Source of the DNA: Brachycybe producta
Lineage: Eukaryota > Arthropoda > Diplopoda > Playtdesmida > Andrognathidae
Direction of reading: 5' to 3'
Length of the DNA stretch: 64,000 nt
Assembly: GCA_036925085.1 (NCBI GenBank)
Contig: JAUPFP010000003.1
Span: 496,001-560,000 of the forward strand
Shown: positions 21,721 to 34,300 of the stretch, one piece after another
How positions within the stretch are numbered: the first letter of the stretch is position 1
Layout: every line of letters starts with the position of its first letter
The notes under the pieces: generated by a model
What the model saw: only the letters and a program-made list of their open reading frames with translations
What the model was told of the DNA's origin: nothing
The model's database searches: none
Made by a program: the position numbers and the translations under genes

Positions 21721-23869
21721 TAAAGTGACAAGATAATGTTTGACACTGGTGATAACAGCAGCAGTAACTTTTCCAAATGATTCAAAACTTGTTTGTTCAG
21801 AGTTTGTACTTGAGAATGTGTTACAAAGTTGCGAACAGAAGATTGGAATGTTTTCTCAAGTGTTGTTCCCAATTGTGTCCCTTGTTTGTCAAATGTTGAG
21901 TTGTGTTGTTGTCCAGAAAGAGAGGAAAAGGTCCAATGGAGAAATACATGGACCTATTTAGCCCTGAAGGTTAAGGAGGGGGGTCATGGTTTAGGACACA
22001 CACAATAGTATAGAAGATCATTGAGGTTGTCAGCTTCCCCCCCCCCCCCTTATGATTGGAAGAAGAGAAAATTGTAGCCGAGAACACATTTTGGTGAAAG
22101 AAGAAAGGATGAATGCCTAATATAGTTTAATATTAACGATTCCCCCTTTTTTTCTAAAACCCTCAAACCTACTAATTCAAATTCGGGGTGTTGGGGATGT
22201 CCCATGGAGAGATGATGGGGTAAAGTTGCTCCGCCTACACAAGAGTGACCACAGTATGGAACATGACTCTTGGAAAATGGTTCCTTTTTTTTTTTTGGAA
22301 AACCCCCAGGAGTCCTTCAAAAGGTGTATAAGGGAGAGGGGAGGGGGCACTTGGTGGTCCAAGACTTTCAATGTCAAAAGTCGACCCAACAAGATATTTT
22401 CAATAGGCCTGTCTTACATTATATGCTATATATGTGGACAGTGGACACTGGTCAGTGGTCCTCTCCATCATCATCCTCCTCAACGGGGGAAAGGAAGGTG
22501 GCCACTTTGTTAGGGCCCCAAAAAGAGCCCCAAATAGCCTCAACTTCATCTTTAAATACATTGAGTCTATGAAACCAAGAAAAGAACCGTTTTATGAAAA
22601 CCAATTTTAAGATGAAATTGAAAAGTTTGATAAAAACTAGAATAGTAAACGAATTTTTCAAAACTTATCTTCATGTTGTTTCTTAACTTTTCTAGTTTTT
22701 TAAAGACACTTTGTATTTTGCTGATTCAGCTGATTTTGAATGTTCTTCAGTTTCAGAAGATCACACTTTTAAAAAAACTAGAAGTGTAACCCTTAATCAC
22801 TTAAATTAAGAATAATTTGATTTTGGAATATCTTTTAAAATAAACTTTTTATGGTCAGTTTGAAGTGGGTTTATTGATTTTTTTTCTATAAAATTCTGAT
22901 TATTCTGTCATTTCAGAAGAGGAAAACGAAGAGAAAGTAGTGTCTTTAGAAACTAGAAGGGTAACTCAATCACATTATAGTATTTTGATGTTGTTATCTT
23001 TCAAAATAAACTTTTATAGAAAACATTTAAAAAAAAAATATCAGCTGGTTTTAAAAGTTGGATACTTTTGAAACTGACCAAAAAAAAAGTTCATTTTGAA
23101 AGATATCAACATCCGAACACTCTGAACACTGTAATTTCTTAACTCCTAAAACCAACTTAACCAGTCCAGTTCAATCTTACAAAACTGGAATTTCTTTATT
23201 AAGGGCTGTCTCTTTGGTAACCTTTTAAAACATATTCCAAACTAGAATAGCCACCACACCTTATCATTTGTTATTGGTACCATGGTATCATGAGATGATT
23301 GTTATGTTTTTTGGCGAAATTCTTTCAGTGAAAATTCCTCCTTTCAGGTTCAACTCTCCTCCTCTCCTATAACAATTGTGGTCCTTGTTTTTTTTTTCCT
23401 TCAGGGTTAAAACTAAGGGGGTTTTGGCCTAAATTAGTGTGTCCATAAGAGAGAGAGAGAGAAAGAGGATAATGGGCCAAAAAAGATTCCCAATTCATAT
23501 ATTTTGAGCTTTTTTTTCTTCAAGAACATTCACCTTAACACCCCCCCCCTTTACCCCTAAAACCCCCTTAAAAATCATTTAAACTGTTGTTTTCTTACCT
23601 GTCGTCCCATTAACCCCATGGTTTAAAGAAGAAATTCTTTTAAATAAATCCCCTCTTTTTTTTTTTCAAAAGTAATTTTGTTTCCTTGTTTTTAGTCGTT
23701 TTTCGAAGTCTCTTAAAATATTGAAACTCAACTTTATCGTGAACATTCCACTTTTTTAAAGTACAATCCATAATTGCCCAAAACATATTTTCACAATTTG
23801 TAATTAAGTTGATTTTACTTTTTTTTTAATTATTATTTAATTATTTCTGTCTTTGAGAAAGAGCAAAAT
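21721..23869. other. Intergenic stretch with family A fragments
   Basis: Family A arms occur at about 22624-22708, 22770-22860 and 22949-23120, and isolated GC-rich patches near 22180-22540. The open frames are short and without recognisable domains. No gene is supported. Confidence 0.4.
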
Positions 23870-24560
23870 TAAAAACGAAACTTGTGTTTTAGAAACTAGA
23901 AGGGTAGCTTCAATCACTTAAGGTGGGCTTTATAGATATTTATTTGGCTTTTGTCCCGTCGGATGGCGCTACTGCAGTTGCTATGCTCAGTCATAGCCTC
24001 TTATATAAGGAGGCTATGGCTCAGTAGACGTTTTTGTAAAATTTAGACGCAAAAAAAACATCAAGCAAACGTTTTTTTTAGAAATAATAGGAAAAAATTC
24101 AAATTGTTTTCAATACTAGAATGGTAAAACATTATGCTAAAAGTTTTTTTATTGCGATATCTTAAAAAATAAACAATTTTATAGTTAAGTTTGAAAATGA
24201 GACCCGTTTTTTAGGTTTTTCCAATGAAATTTCATGAAAAACTATTTTCGGCCTTTTTTTCAAACTATCATAAAAAGTTTATTTTAAAAGATATCATCAT
24301 GAAAATAATTTTAGCATTATCACCAACTATTCTAGTTTCTAACAGACTTTAAAATGTCTCGCCTTTAGTCTAGTTGATATCTTTTAAAATAAGCTTGTTT
24401 TTTACGTCAGATTGAAAGTGACCAAAACATTATAGGCAGACATTATTTTTAAAAGTTGTTGTCTTTAAAAAAGTTTATTTTGAAAGATCTCAACATGAAA
24501 ATACTCATAAGTGATTGAGCTACCCTTCTAGTTTCTAAGCCACATTCAAGTTTTTTTCTT
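23870..24560. mobile_element. Family A element interrupted by a second family A element
   Basis: The outer left arm (TTAGAAACTAGAAGGGTAGC at 23889) and the outer right arm (GAGCTACCCTTCTAGTTTC near 24515) enclose a separate inner copy at about 24101-24348 (ACTAGAATGGTAAAAC ... CAACTATTCTAGTTTCTAAC). A small hairpin (CATAGCCTC ... GAGGCTATG) lies at 23992-24018. Confidence 0.5.
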
Positions 24561-25119
24561 AATTTTTCTTCCTAAAAGACAAAGTACTCAATGATACAAC
24601 GAATTTATTACAAAATATGAAATTTTTCACGGATTTTTGAAGAGATTTTGGAATATTTTCAATTTTTCTAGGAAAAAAAAGGTCTAAAAAATTGGGTCCC
24701 AAATTTTATGACACCTTTTGTGTGATATTTCTGACATAATTAAAGTTTTCTTCCGGATATCCAATGTCCAATAGATTGAAAACCATCAACCCCCTTAATA
24801 CATATTATTTCAATCTTCTCCCCTTAATTTTCATCTTCTTCTAATTAGTTTTATTTAGAAAAAAAAAGTTCAAATTAAACTATGATCTTTTTGGTTTTTA
24901 ATGTCACTAAAGAAGAAGAAGAGTGAAAATGTTATTATATAAAGATTTATATTTTGTGATAATTTTTCTCTTCATATCACAAATAACAAAATTTCAAACA
25001 ATTTTATTTATGGCCCAAAATCCTGTTGCCACTTCCGGATTATTTGCTCTTTTTTTTGTAAAATGTAAAAAGCCCTTTGAACTCTGGATATTCTGAATTT
25101 CGGGAGCAGAATTAAGAGA

Positions 25120-25325
25120 ACCTAGGAAGTGTCTTATAAACTAGAAGGGTAACTCAATCACTTAAGGATACTTTCATGTTGATATCTTTTAAAATAAACT
25201 TTTTATGTCAATTTGAAAATGGATCCAACTTTAAACTGCGATATTAAAAGCTTATTTTGAAAGATACCACCATAAAAATTAAATAATTCAGTTAACCATT
25301 CTAGTTTCTAACACACTTTCTTCTT
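25120..25325. mobile_element. Family A foldback element
   Basis: ACTAGAAGGGTAACTCAATC with TTAAAATAAACTTTTTATGTC, then CTTATTTTGAAAGATACC and CCATTCTAGTTTCTAACACAC. Confidence 0.6.
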
Positions 25326-25399
25326 AAGCGTTGCATTTCTGATACTGCAGAATGACCTAAGTTCGAAAATCACCTGTTCACAAAACACCTGAAAAGAAA

Positions 25400-25620
25400 T
25401 TTGAAAGTGTTTTAGAAACTAGAAGGGTAATTCAATAAGTTAATTGTGAATATCTTTTAAAATAAGCTTTTTCTTTATGTCAGTTTTAAAATGACCCAAC
25501 TTTCTTAAACTGCGATATTTTTTTCATTTTTATCTATAAAAAGCTTATTTTGAAAGATATCAACATGAAAATTAAATAATTCAGTTACCGTTCTAGTTTC
25601 TAACACACTTTCGAATCGAT
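25400..25620. mobile_element. Family A foldback element
   Basis: GTTTTAGAAACTAGAAGGGTA on the left and CGTTCTAGTTTCTAACACAC on the right, with the usual inner AATAAGC and GCTTATTTTGAAAGATATC segments. Confidence 0.65.
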
Positions 25621-26034
25621 TTCTGCTGAAATTGCATAAATAACTACAGAAGTTATAAAATCACCTGTGTGTTTGTTTATAAAAACATCTTTTAAGGGGA
25701 TTTATCTTTTATTTTGAAACACCTCCACAATTGATAAAACAGTTTTCTATAATAAAATATTATCAATAATAATATTAATAATTTATCATTTTTCCCGTGG
25801 TAAAACACGTTTGCCAAGGTCCCCCCTCTCTTTCAATGGCGCCATTGAAATGTTGATAAAGTTAACTTTTTGTTAACTTAAGTTTCATTGGCGTCTTTCT
25901 TACTATCTCTCTCCCCCCCCCCCCCTCTCTCTCTCAAGAATGAACAAAATGAAATATTTGAAATAACCCAACCTATTTTTGCTTTCTTCGAAAATATTCA
26001 TACGTTTTTTTATTATTTGTTATACAGTTTTGTA

Positions 26035-26490
26035 CTGATTTTTATTCAGTCAGTTACTTAAATAGTTAGTCAATCAGATAATTAGTAAATCAATCAGGTA
26101 ATTCGTTACTCAATCAGGTAATTAACTATTCAGCCAGGTAGTAAGTTAAGTCTGTCAGTCATTAGCTCAGTCATTAGCCATTCATTCAGGTAATAAGTTA
26201 GTCAGGTAGTATGTTAGTCTCTCTGTCATGTTATTCAGGTAGTCCGCCTGAAAGTCAGAGAGTCAGGCAGTCATTCATTCAGTCAGCCAGACAGTCGTTC
26301 ATTCAGTCAGTCAGTTAACACAAGCCATTCGGTCAGACAGATATTCAGTCAGTCATTCGGTCAGACAGATATTCAGTCAGTCATTTAGTCAGTCAGTCAA
26401 ACAGTCACTCAGTCAAGACATTCATTCAGTCGGACAGACATTCAGTCATACAGTCAGTTAGTCAGTCAGTCATTCATCTCTTGTTCATTT
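26035..26490 (+). repeat. (CAGT)n-derived simple repeat field
   Basis: About 450 bases of irregular CAGT, CATT and CAGA tetranucleotides (for example AGTCAGTCATTCAGTCAG), with a rare 25-30 base periodicity. It is an old, expanded tetranucleotide tract. Confidence 0.8.
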
Positions 26491-26999
26491 CAGTTCTTAA
26501 GTAATAATATTTTTTGTGCAACTTATTTGTTGTAAAGTTAAGATTGAAAAAAACATGTTCAGGTGTTGAAATTGGAATTTGGAAGGTGGTGGACCTTGGT
26601 GGTGGTGGTGGTGGTCTTTTCTACTCTTTTTCATGCAAAATGATGAAAATTTAATTTACGAAAAGCGTGACTGTTTGGTGGATAATAATAAACCATCCAA
26701 TTTCATCAGGTTTTCAGGTGTTTTCTCCTCTTTTTCTTCTTCTCAAAGGTATGAATTAGTGGTGTGTTGTCGATTTGCAACTTAAAAAGGCGTGAGAGAA
26801 TACACACAAGAATCCATAGTGAAAAACGAAAAACCCGACCTGTCATCATCATCATCATCACTTCTAATAAAAATACACAAAAGGAAATCCACAAGAAACA
26901 ACAAGAAGACGAAGAAAAAACCCGCTAATAATTTAATAAAAATGCTGAAAATTGTTGAGTCAGTCCCATAATGAACCCTTAAATAATAACTAAATTCAA

Positions 27000-27150
27000 G
27001 AACGGAACTGTACGCACTTGAAATTGAACTCCTTGTACCCTTCGAACAGGGTTCCAAACAACAACTCTTGCTAAATATTGCAATGTGTTGGAATCCTGCT
27101 CAGAGAGTTCAAAGTTGGAGTTCAAGTGCCAAGTTTTCTTCTTCACAAAT
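27000..27150. repeat. Family D hairpin repeat
   Basis: The left arm CACTTGAAATTGAACTCC, with GAACAGGGTTCC, is mirrored by GGAATCCTGCTCAGAGAG and GGAGTTCAAGTGCCAAG. (CAT)n and (GGT)n microsatellites lie nearby at 26840-26862 and 26594-26616. Confidence 0.6.
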
Positions 27151-27659
27151 TGGTTTATTTTATTTTGATAACTTTTTAAGTTTTACTTTTGTTTGAGAAG
27201 TCGGTAAAAACCCTGAAAATATGTCTGTAGATGAGGACTTAAGATTGTTTGTGTGTGTTTTTTGAAGAATAAAACATATTGTCAATGTAAACATATCATC
27301 ATCATCATCATTGTATACTAGAAAGTCGGTTCCACACGATGTGTGCAACTTGTCACATATTTTGTCACATTCAACCTTTTATTTTGTTGCACAAAATTCG
27401 TTTGAAAAACTTATTCTCAAAATACTTTTAAGGTGAAGGGCTTGGAAGTGGAGGCTAGCTCTATTAGCTCTTATAAGAAAAATGCGTTTTTCAATCAATT
27501 AAACCTGATTAGAGGCTAGAATCCAATGGCTAGAGGTCAAACTATAACATGGAACAAGTTTTAGTCTGGTTTAATCTTTTGTCCCTCTGTGACAGGCTTT
27601 CTTGGTTACTACTAGCATAGTAATTTTTCAATTTAAAATTAAAATAACTCTCGTGTCAT

Positions 27660-28175
27660 TGAATTCTAGCCTCGAAACAGGTTTTTTTTCTGGTTTGTTT
27701 AGCTTTTAGAGATTATATTAAAGAGTAAAATTAACTAAACGTATTGTTAGCCTCCACCTCCAACCCTCGTTTTCGTTTGAAAACATCTTAAAATAGGGGT
27801 TTTTAATGCTTTGGAACATTATACAAAAAAAAACCCCTGGTGTCAGTAAATTCTAGCCTCCAATCAGGTTTTTCTGGTTTGTTCAGCTCGTAGAGAGTAA
27901 AATTAACTAAAGGTATTGTTAGCCTCCACCTCCAACCCTCGTTTTCGTTTGAAGACATCTTAAAATAGGGGATTTTAATGCCTTGGAACATTATACAAAA
28001 AAAACCCTGGTGTCAGTAAATTCTAGCCTCTAATCAGGTTTTTTTCTGGTTTGTTCAGCTCATAGAGAGTAAAATTAACTACAAGCATTGCTAGCCTCCA
28101 CCTCCAACCCTCGTTTTCGTTTGAAAACATCTTAAAATAGGGGTTTTAATGTGATAGAACAAACATACAAAAAAG
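27660..28175 (+). repeat. 172-bp tandem repeat, about three copies
   Basis: The segment CCTCCACCTCCAACCCTCG starts at 27751, 27923 and 28095, exactly 172 bases apart. Each unit also holds TTCTAGCCTC and CAGGTTTTT. Confidence 0.88.
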
Positions 28176-28909
28176 GTTCTAGGTATGACCAGTGGGCACG
28201 CCTCGTGTGGAACCGGCCTTAGTGTATTTTGTACAATTTCACCTTAGTTTTTATCAAAACTGTAAAATAAAAACCTCCTCCTCCACCTGAGAATCAAATA
28301 TTGATCTTGTGGAGTCTGCTTTTCAAATGATTATTGTCTAATATCTATTATTTTTAGCAAACTCAATTTCCCATGTATAGGGGCCTATCTGGCTAAGGCT
28401 AGTCTAGTCTAAACCAGTGAAATTCGGATGTGTATTCAGTGAGAAAAAAAAAACACCCACACATAGAGGCTTCATTTGACCTAAAAGAAATTTACAATTG
28501 AACACCGGAAGTGGATTTAAGACACTTTTTTTTTCGCTTCAAAATTCAGACAAAATTTAAAAAAAAAACGTTCTCACAGAAAAGAAGTTTCTTTTTTCCT
28601 ATTTCGCCTACTCTTTTTGCATTGCCGTTTTTAGTTGCAATTGACCTAAAAAAAACATTAGCCTAAAGAAACGTTTAGGTCATTTTGATGCACCACAAAA
28701 ACGAATAATTTTTTCTTGAAAATTAACTCTTAGAAAAACACTTATGAAACTCAACTCTCAACAAGGTATAACTGATATTTGGAAGTATTCTTAGAAACTA
28801 GAAAAAGCAAAACAGGACATACTTAACAATATTTTCTTATTAATGTGGTTTTTTTTAAAGTGTAAAACGAGGCATCTCGAACTCTTAATTAGTCTGTTTT
28901 TCACGTTTC

Positions 28910-29170
28910 AAAATCAAGAGAAACTTGAATGTGTTTTAAAAACTAGAAGGGTTTTTCACTCTATTTTCATGTTGATTTCTTTTAAAATAAGCTTTTTATG
29001 TCAGTTTTAAAAATGACCCAGCAAACTATTTGAATTTAAAAAATAACTCTGCAAACAGCTCAGAGGGCCCCGTGTGGCAGAGGGACTATTTGGTGAATTA
29101 GAACCTAGAAAAGTAACATCATTTTACACTTTCTAGTTTCTAACACGCCTTCAAGTTTCAACTTCTTTTT
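28910..29170. mobile_element. Family A foldback element
   Basis: GTGTTTTAAAAACTAGAAGG on the left, CTTTCTAGTTTCTAACACGC on the right; the centre is diverged. Confidence 0.5.
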
Positions 29171-29181
29171 TTCTAAATGAA

Positions 29182-29273
29182 GAGGCAAAAGGGTGTCTAA
29201 TTTTGTAAAATTAGACAATATTTCAAAATTTTTAAAATTGTCAAATTTTACAAAATTAGACACCCTTAGCCTC
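29182..29273. repeat. 92-base hairpin upstream of cyclin D
   Basis: GGGTGTCTAATTTTGTAAAA at 29191 begins a perfect 22-base stem whose partner is 29244-29265; GAGGC and GCCTC close the outside. It lies about 600 bases before the cyclin D start codon. Confidence 0.75.
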
Positions 29274-29865
29274 TATATTCAGTGCTTTATGATTGGTTGA
29301 AACTTTCGAACCGTATTGTACATAAAAAAGCCTCTTTGAAACTCATAATTATTATTATGTCTAGTTCGTAAATCTTTTCGAGCTAAAAAAAAAAAAGAGC
29401 GCTTTTTCTGAGGGGTTTCTTCTCTTCCTCGTATTGTAGCTGAGCTGCTACACATAAGTACATTCCAAAACTATGTAGCCGCTCAAGAAAGAAAGAAAGA
29501 GAGAAAGAAGTTGTCTTATGTTTTTCATTGCGAATCTGTTCACTTGGCATTTGTCTCTCTTAGAAAGCGGTTTTTATCTTTCAGCTTCTTATTTCGGCTT
29601 AAATTTGAAGCCGAAACTTTTATTTTTTTTAGCTTAATTTTTTTTTTTTAGCCAAGAAACCGAAAAATATATTTTAATTTAAACTACGGATAAAAATTTG
29701 TGTTTTGTGTGATTTTTATTTTATTTTTATTATAAAATATAAAAAAAAATGGATAAAACTAAACGCGTTTTTTAGTTTTAATCAAACCAAATCAAAAGTC
29801 TTTCTAGTTTTGTTTGTTTTTCTATATAAAAAAAAAGGTCTTTTGATTGGAGGAGGATTTTCGAA
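29274..29865 (+). promoter_or_regulatory. Cyclin D upstream region
   Basis: AT-rich sequence before the start codon, with a GAAA/GAGA-rich tract near 29488-29510 and an AGCGCTTTTTC near 29400. A TATATAAA at 29823-29830 is only about 36 bases before the ATG. No promoter element is convincing. Confidence 0.35.
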
Positions 29866-31315
29866 ATGGACCTATTTTGTTTAGAACAACAAAATGACTC
29901 TGTTTTCGTGAAATCCACTTTCGATCCAGTTCTATTGGATGATGACAGAGTTTTACAAAATCTACTCTACGATGAAGAGAAATATGTCATTTCATCTTCT
30001 TATTTCAAATGTGTACAAACAGACATTAAACCTCACATGAGGACCACTGTGGCCACTTGGATGCTAGAGGTACGTTTACACTCATACTTCTTTCCTATAT
30101 GCCGCCTATATGTCAAACATCATCTGTGCACCACCCCCCCCCTCCTCCTCCTCTAGAGCCAGGTTTACAGATCAAACCAACAATTATGATTTTTTTTTTT
30201 CAATCAAAAACACTTGGTTAGAGGCTAGAACTCTAGTTGACAACTGATAGTAACCAGACATCTAGCCTCTAACCAGCCTTTTTTGATTAGAAGAAGAAAA
30301 AAAGCATGTCATTGTTGGTGGCTCTTGAGCTGCAAATTGAGAAATATTTGCTTTGATTTTTGCATAAAAATCCGAGCCCCTTTATTACATTTTAGTGTCT
30401 CAAGATGTACGTTTACACTGCAGACACTTATACAGTTAAGTGTCTCAAAGGTACGTTTACACTGAAGATAAACAAACAAGCTCACAGCGTGTTTCAAATG
30501 TAATGAGACTCAATGCAACTTTGAAACTTGTGACGTCATAGTGAAGATAATGATTAAAAGTTAGGCTTGATGTCACTTTGATAAGAAAATACTTTAAAAG
30601 TGTTTTAAAAACTAGAAGAGTAGCTCAATTTCAAGTATATTATCTTTCAAAATATATATTATTATAAAAAATTAACTTTAAAGCAGACAATCTCTAAAAA
30701 GTTTATTTTGAAAGATATCAAAAAACCATGAAAATATTAAGTGATGATTCAGCTACCCCTTCTAGTTTCTAACACACTTTCTAGTTTCTACTTAAAAGAA
30801 GAAAAATACTTGGGTGTTTTAGAAACTAGAAGGGTAGTAGCTCATTTTCATAGCATATTTTAAAAGTTTATTAGCTTTTCAAAAGTTTATTTTAAAAGAT
30901 ATTAAAAACTCAGAAACAATTTTTCTCTTTTCTTTTACTCGTCTAGTTTTTAACAAGCTTTTGCTCTTCTCTTTTTTATTTTCTTGACAACATCTTTAAA
31001 AATAAACTATTTTTTTATGGAATCTTGAAATAAAAAAGTTAAATTTCATTTTTAAACTTTCAGAAAAAGTTAATTTTAAAAGATATTATCATCGCGAAAA
31101 GACTTTTTCTTCACCCAATCGTAAGGGATATGACTGTCACAATTTTATGACTTTTATTTGGTAATGACGCCACCTGGATTTTAAATTTTTCGACCATTTC
31201 TTATTAAATTAATCTCTCAACACATTTGATAGATTGAATGAAATGTCAATAGACCCTCCTCTCTATAAAAAAGATGATTCATTCATTCATTCATTCTCCT
31301 TTGGTCTCAAATGGT

Positions 31316-31354
<39 letters not shown>

Positions 31355-34300
31355 GAATATTTGACCCCTTTTTTCTTTTAATAGAAATTAAAAGGGGAGG
31401 GTTTTGTGTGTCCACTTGGTGGTCAGTGGGGTCACACGTGAATTACTGTGTCAAAACACAAAGGGGGTCTCCACTTTCACCTCCTCCTCCCCCTTAACAA
31501 ATTGACCAATCAGCTGTTTGTGTTTTGGTCAACTTTTTATAGAAAAAAACCGCTAATAATAAAAGATGACGCATAATTTTTATTTACAAAATAAAAGTCC
31601 AACTTTTTATTTTCTCAATTGAAAAATTTGTTGGGTCATTTTTATGATTTTCTCAAGTGATAATTGTTTCTAAGAACTATTCTTGAGAGTTTTATTTGTA
31701 AAGTGAGAGTTAACTCTCAAAGAGAGAGAGAGAAATTCTTTTTCAAACTTGACATCTCTCATTCTCTCTCTCGCTTGAAAAAAGAAACTCCCAACTTTTA
31801 AGCCCCGTTTTCACGATGATAGTTGTCACGATAGTTGCTGTCATGAGAGTAGCAACTATCGTGAGAACTATCATCGTGAAAACCACATGATAGTTACTAT
31901 CGCACTGTTGCGATAGCACTATCACACTATCTCGTTTGACTAGATAGTTGATAGTAACTGTCGCGATAGTAATAGTTGTGTGACCGCCGCTTGTAGGGAA
32001 AAATGTCCACTTTGTAGGGAAATTTGGCTTCTGGAGGAAGAGAGAGAGGCAACACTGTTTGTTGACTCAATGATATCTATGAAGTAGACGTCACACTGTC
32101 ATGACAGTGAACTATCACGTTACTTCAAGACGTGTAGACAGTTGCTATCGTGAGAGAATGAACTATCGCAAATTTCATGACAGGCTACTCTCACGATAGA
32201 ATTATCACCACCGTGAAAACGATGCTTTACAGACTAGAAATGAAAACATTTTCTGACTGGTTCTTGAGAGTTAAAAAAAACTGTCAGTCTATCTCAGCTC
32301 TCAACTATCAGCTAACTAGAAACATCCCTAAAGATGGTTCAGAATGTTTTTTAAAATAAACTTTTTACGATCAAAAGTTTTTTTTTAAAAAAATGATCAA
32401 ATTTGATTTAAAAAATAAAATTTTAATTTCAAACTTTCATAAAAAGTTTATTTTAAAAGATATTAACTCGAAAACAAATTTTGCTCTATCCTTTTTACTA
32501 TTCTAGTTTCTAATAAACTTTAACTTTTTTTCTTGATTACAGTAACGATATTTTTAAAAATAAACTTTTTATGGAAGGTTGAAAAAAAATGATAAAAGTT
32601 GATCAATAAGTAATTTCAAACTTTCAGAAAACGTTTATTTTAAAAGATATCATCATAACGAAAGGACGTTTTTAGCATAATTACTCTTCTAGTTTCTAAC
32701 AGACTTGATATCACACTTGAAAAGTTGCTTCTAAAAGATACTATTTGATTTTAAATATTTTTTTTAAGAATTTTGAAAACGTTTTAAAAATGGTTGATAT
32801 AAAATTTAATAAAATTGTGTAAATTTTCGTTATTTTTTTCAGGTTTGTGAAGATCAGAATTGCCAAGAGGGTGTTTTTTCATTGGCCATGAACTACATGG
32901 ACAGGTTCCTATCAGTGGTCAACATTCATAGGTCCCAACTGCAACTTTTAGGAGCAGTTTGTTTATTTTTGGCATCCAAACTTAAAGACAGTCGCCCTCT
33001 AGTGGCAGAAAAACTTTGTATGTACACTGCCCATTCCATCTCACTTTATGCACTTACGGTAAGAAATTTCACTCAATTTTACAATTATTTTATCAATTCT
33101 CAATACCTCTTTAAAGGCACTTTTCAAAGTGGTTTTTGTTAAAATCCGTTAGATGGCGCTATCAAAATTCCCCCCCTTTAATCTTATAGGAGTGAGGGTG
33201 GTGATTAATCTTTTTGTTTCTCTCCTCCTCTCTTAAGTAACTCTTAATTAGTAATTACACTTAAGATTAATTACTTAATTATGGTGAACAAGAAAAGTAA
33301 TTTTCATTGTTTTCAGTTGGAGGTAAAAAAATCGCCTTTGATTTCTCTTCTTCTTCTTCAGGTGGTTTTCATTTTGGCGGCCATTTTTTTTTTTTTTTTG
33401 GTGATTCAAATTTCCATTTCAGATTTCCAGAATCTTATTATTTCAAAAGCAACTAAGAGACTAGAATAATTAAGAAATTTGCCGAACTAATTTTTTTTAT
33501 AACCCACATTATCTTGAAAATTAAACTTTCCCCCCCCCCCACTTAAAACTGACTGTAAAACGTTTATTTTTAAAAATGTTTTTATAACAAAATCCCCCCC
33601 CAAAAAAAATCAATGTTAGAAACTAGAATTCTCCACAAAGTTCGAATTATTTCTAAAAATTACAATAGTTTATTTTATAAGATACTTACTTTTAAGAAAA
33701 CTTTCTTAACAAATTTTAACGATATTTTCTTATCAATATTGAAAAATAAACTTTTTTAATCACAATTTTGATTTATAATGTTAATAATTATAACGAAATG
33801 AATTATGGGCGTTTTTTTCTTCAATCAACTTTAGAGGTTAGAATTCTCAAATAATTAACCAAACATTTTTCTAGATTTTAGCCTCTAAACAGTCCCTTTT
33901 TGACTGAAAAATACGTATTATTTTCCCCACCAAGTCTTATTTAGAGGCTAGAATTCGCAGTTATTTAACCAAGTATTCTTAGCCTCTAAACAGTCTTTTT
34001 AACAGAAAATAGGTATTACGGGTGTATTTTTTTTAAAATCAACAAAAAATACTTATTTAGAGGCTAGAATTCTCAATTTAACCAAACATTTTCCTAGATT
34101 TTAGCCTCTAAACAGTCTTTTTGACTAAAAATAAGTATTACCGGTGTGTTTTTTTTAGAATCAATAAAAATACTTATTTAGAGGCTAGAGTTCTCAATTT
34201 AACCAAACATTTTTTTAGATTTTAGCCTCTAAACAGCCTTGTTTAACCGAAAATAGGTATTACGGGGGTATTTTTTAGAATCGACAAAAATACTTATTTA

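Noticed and set aside
29823-29830. TATATAAA as the cyclin D TATA box
   Set aside because: Only about 36 bases separate it from the ATG, which would leave a 5' UTR of a few bases; such strings are frequent in this AT-rich DNA.
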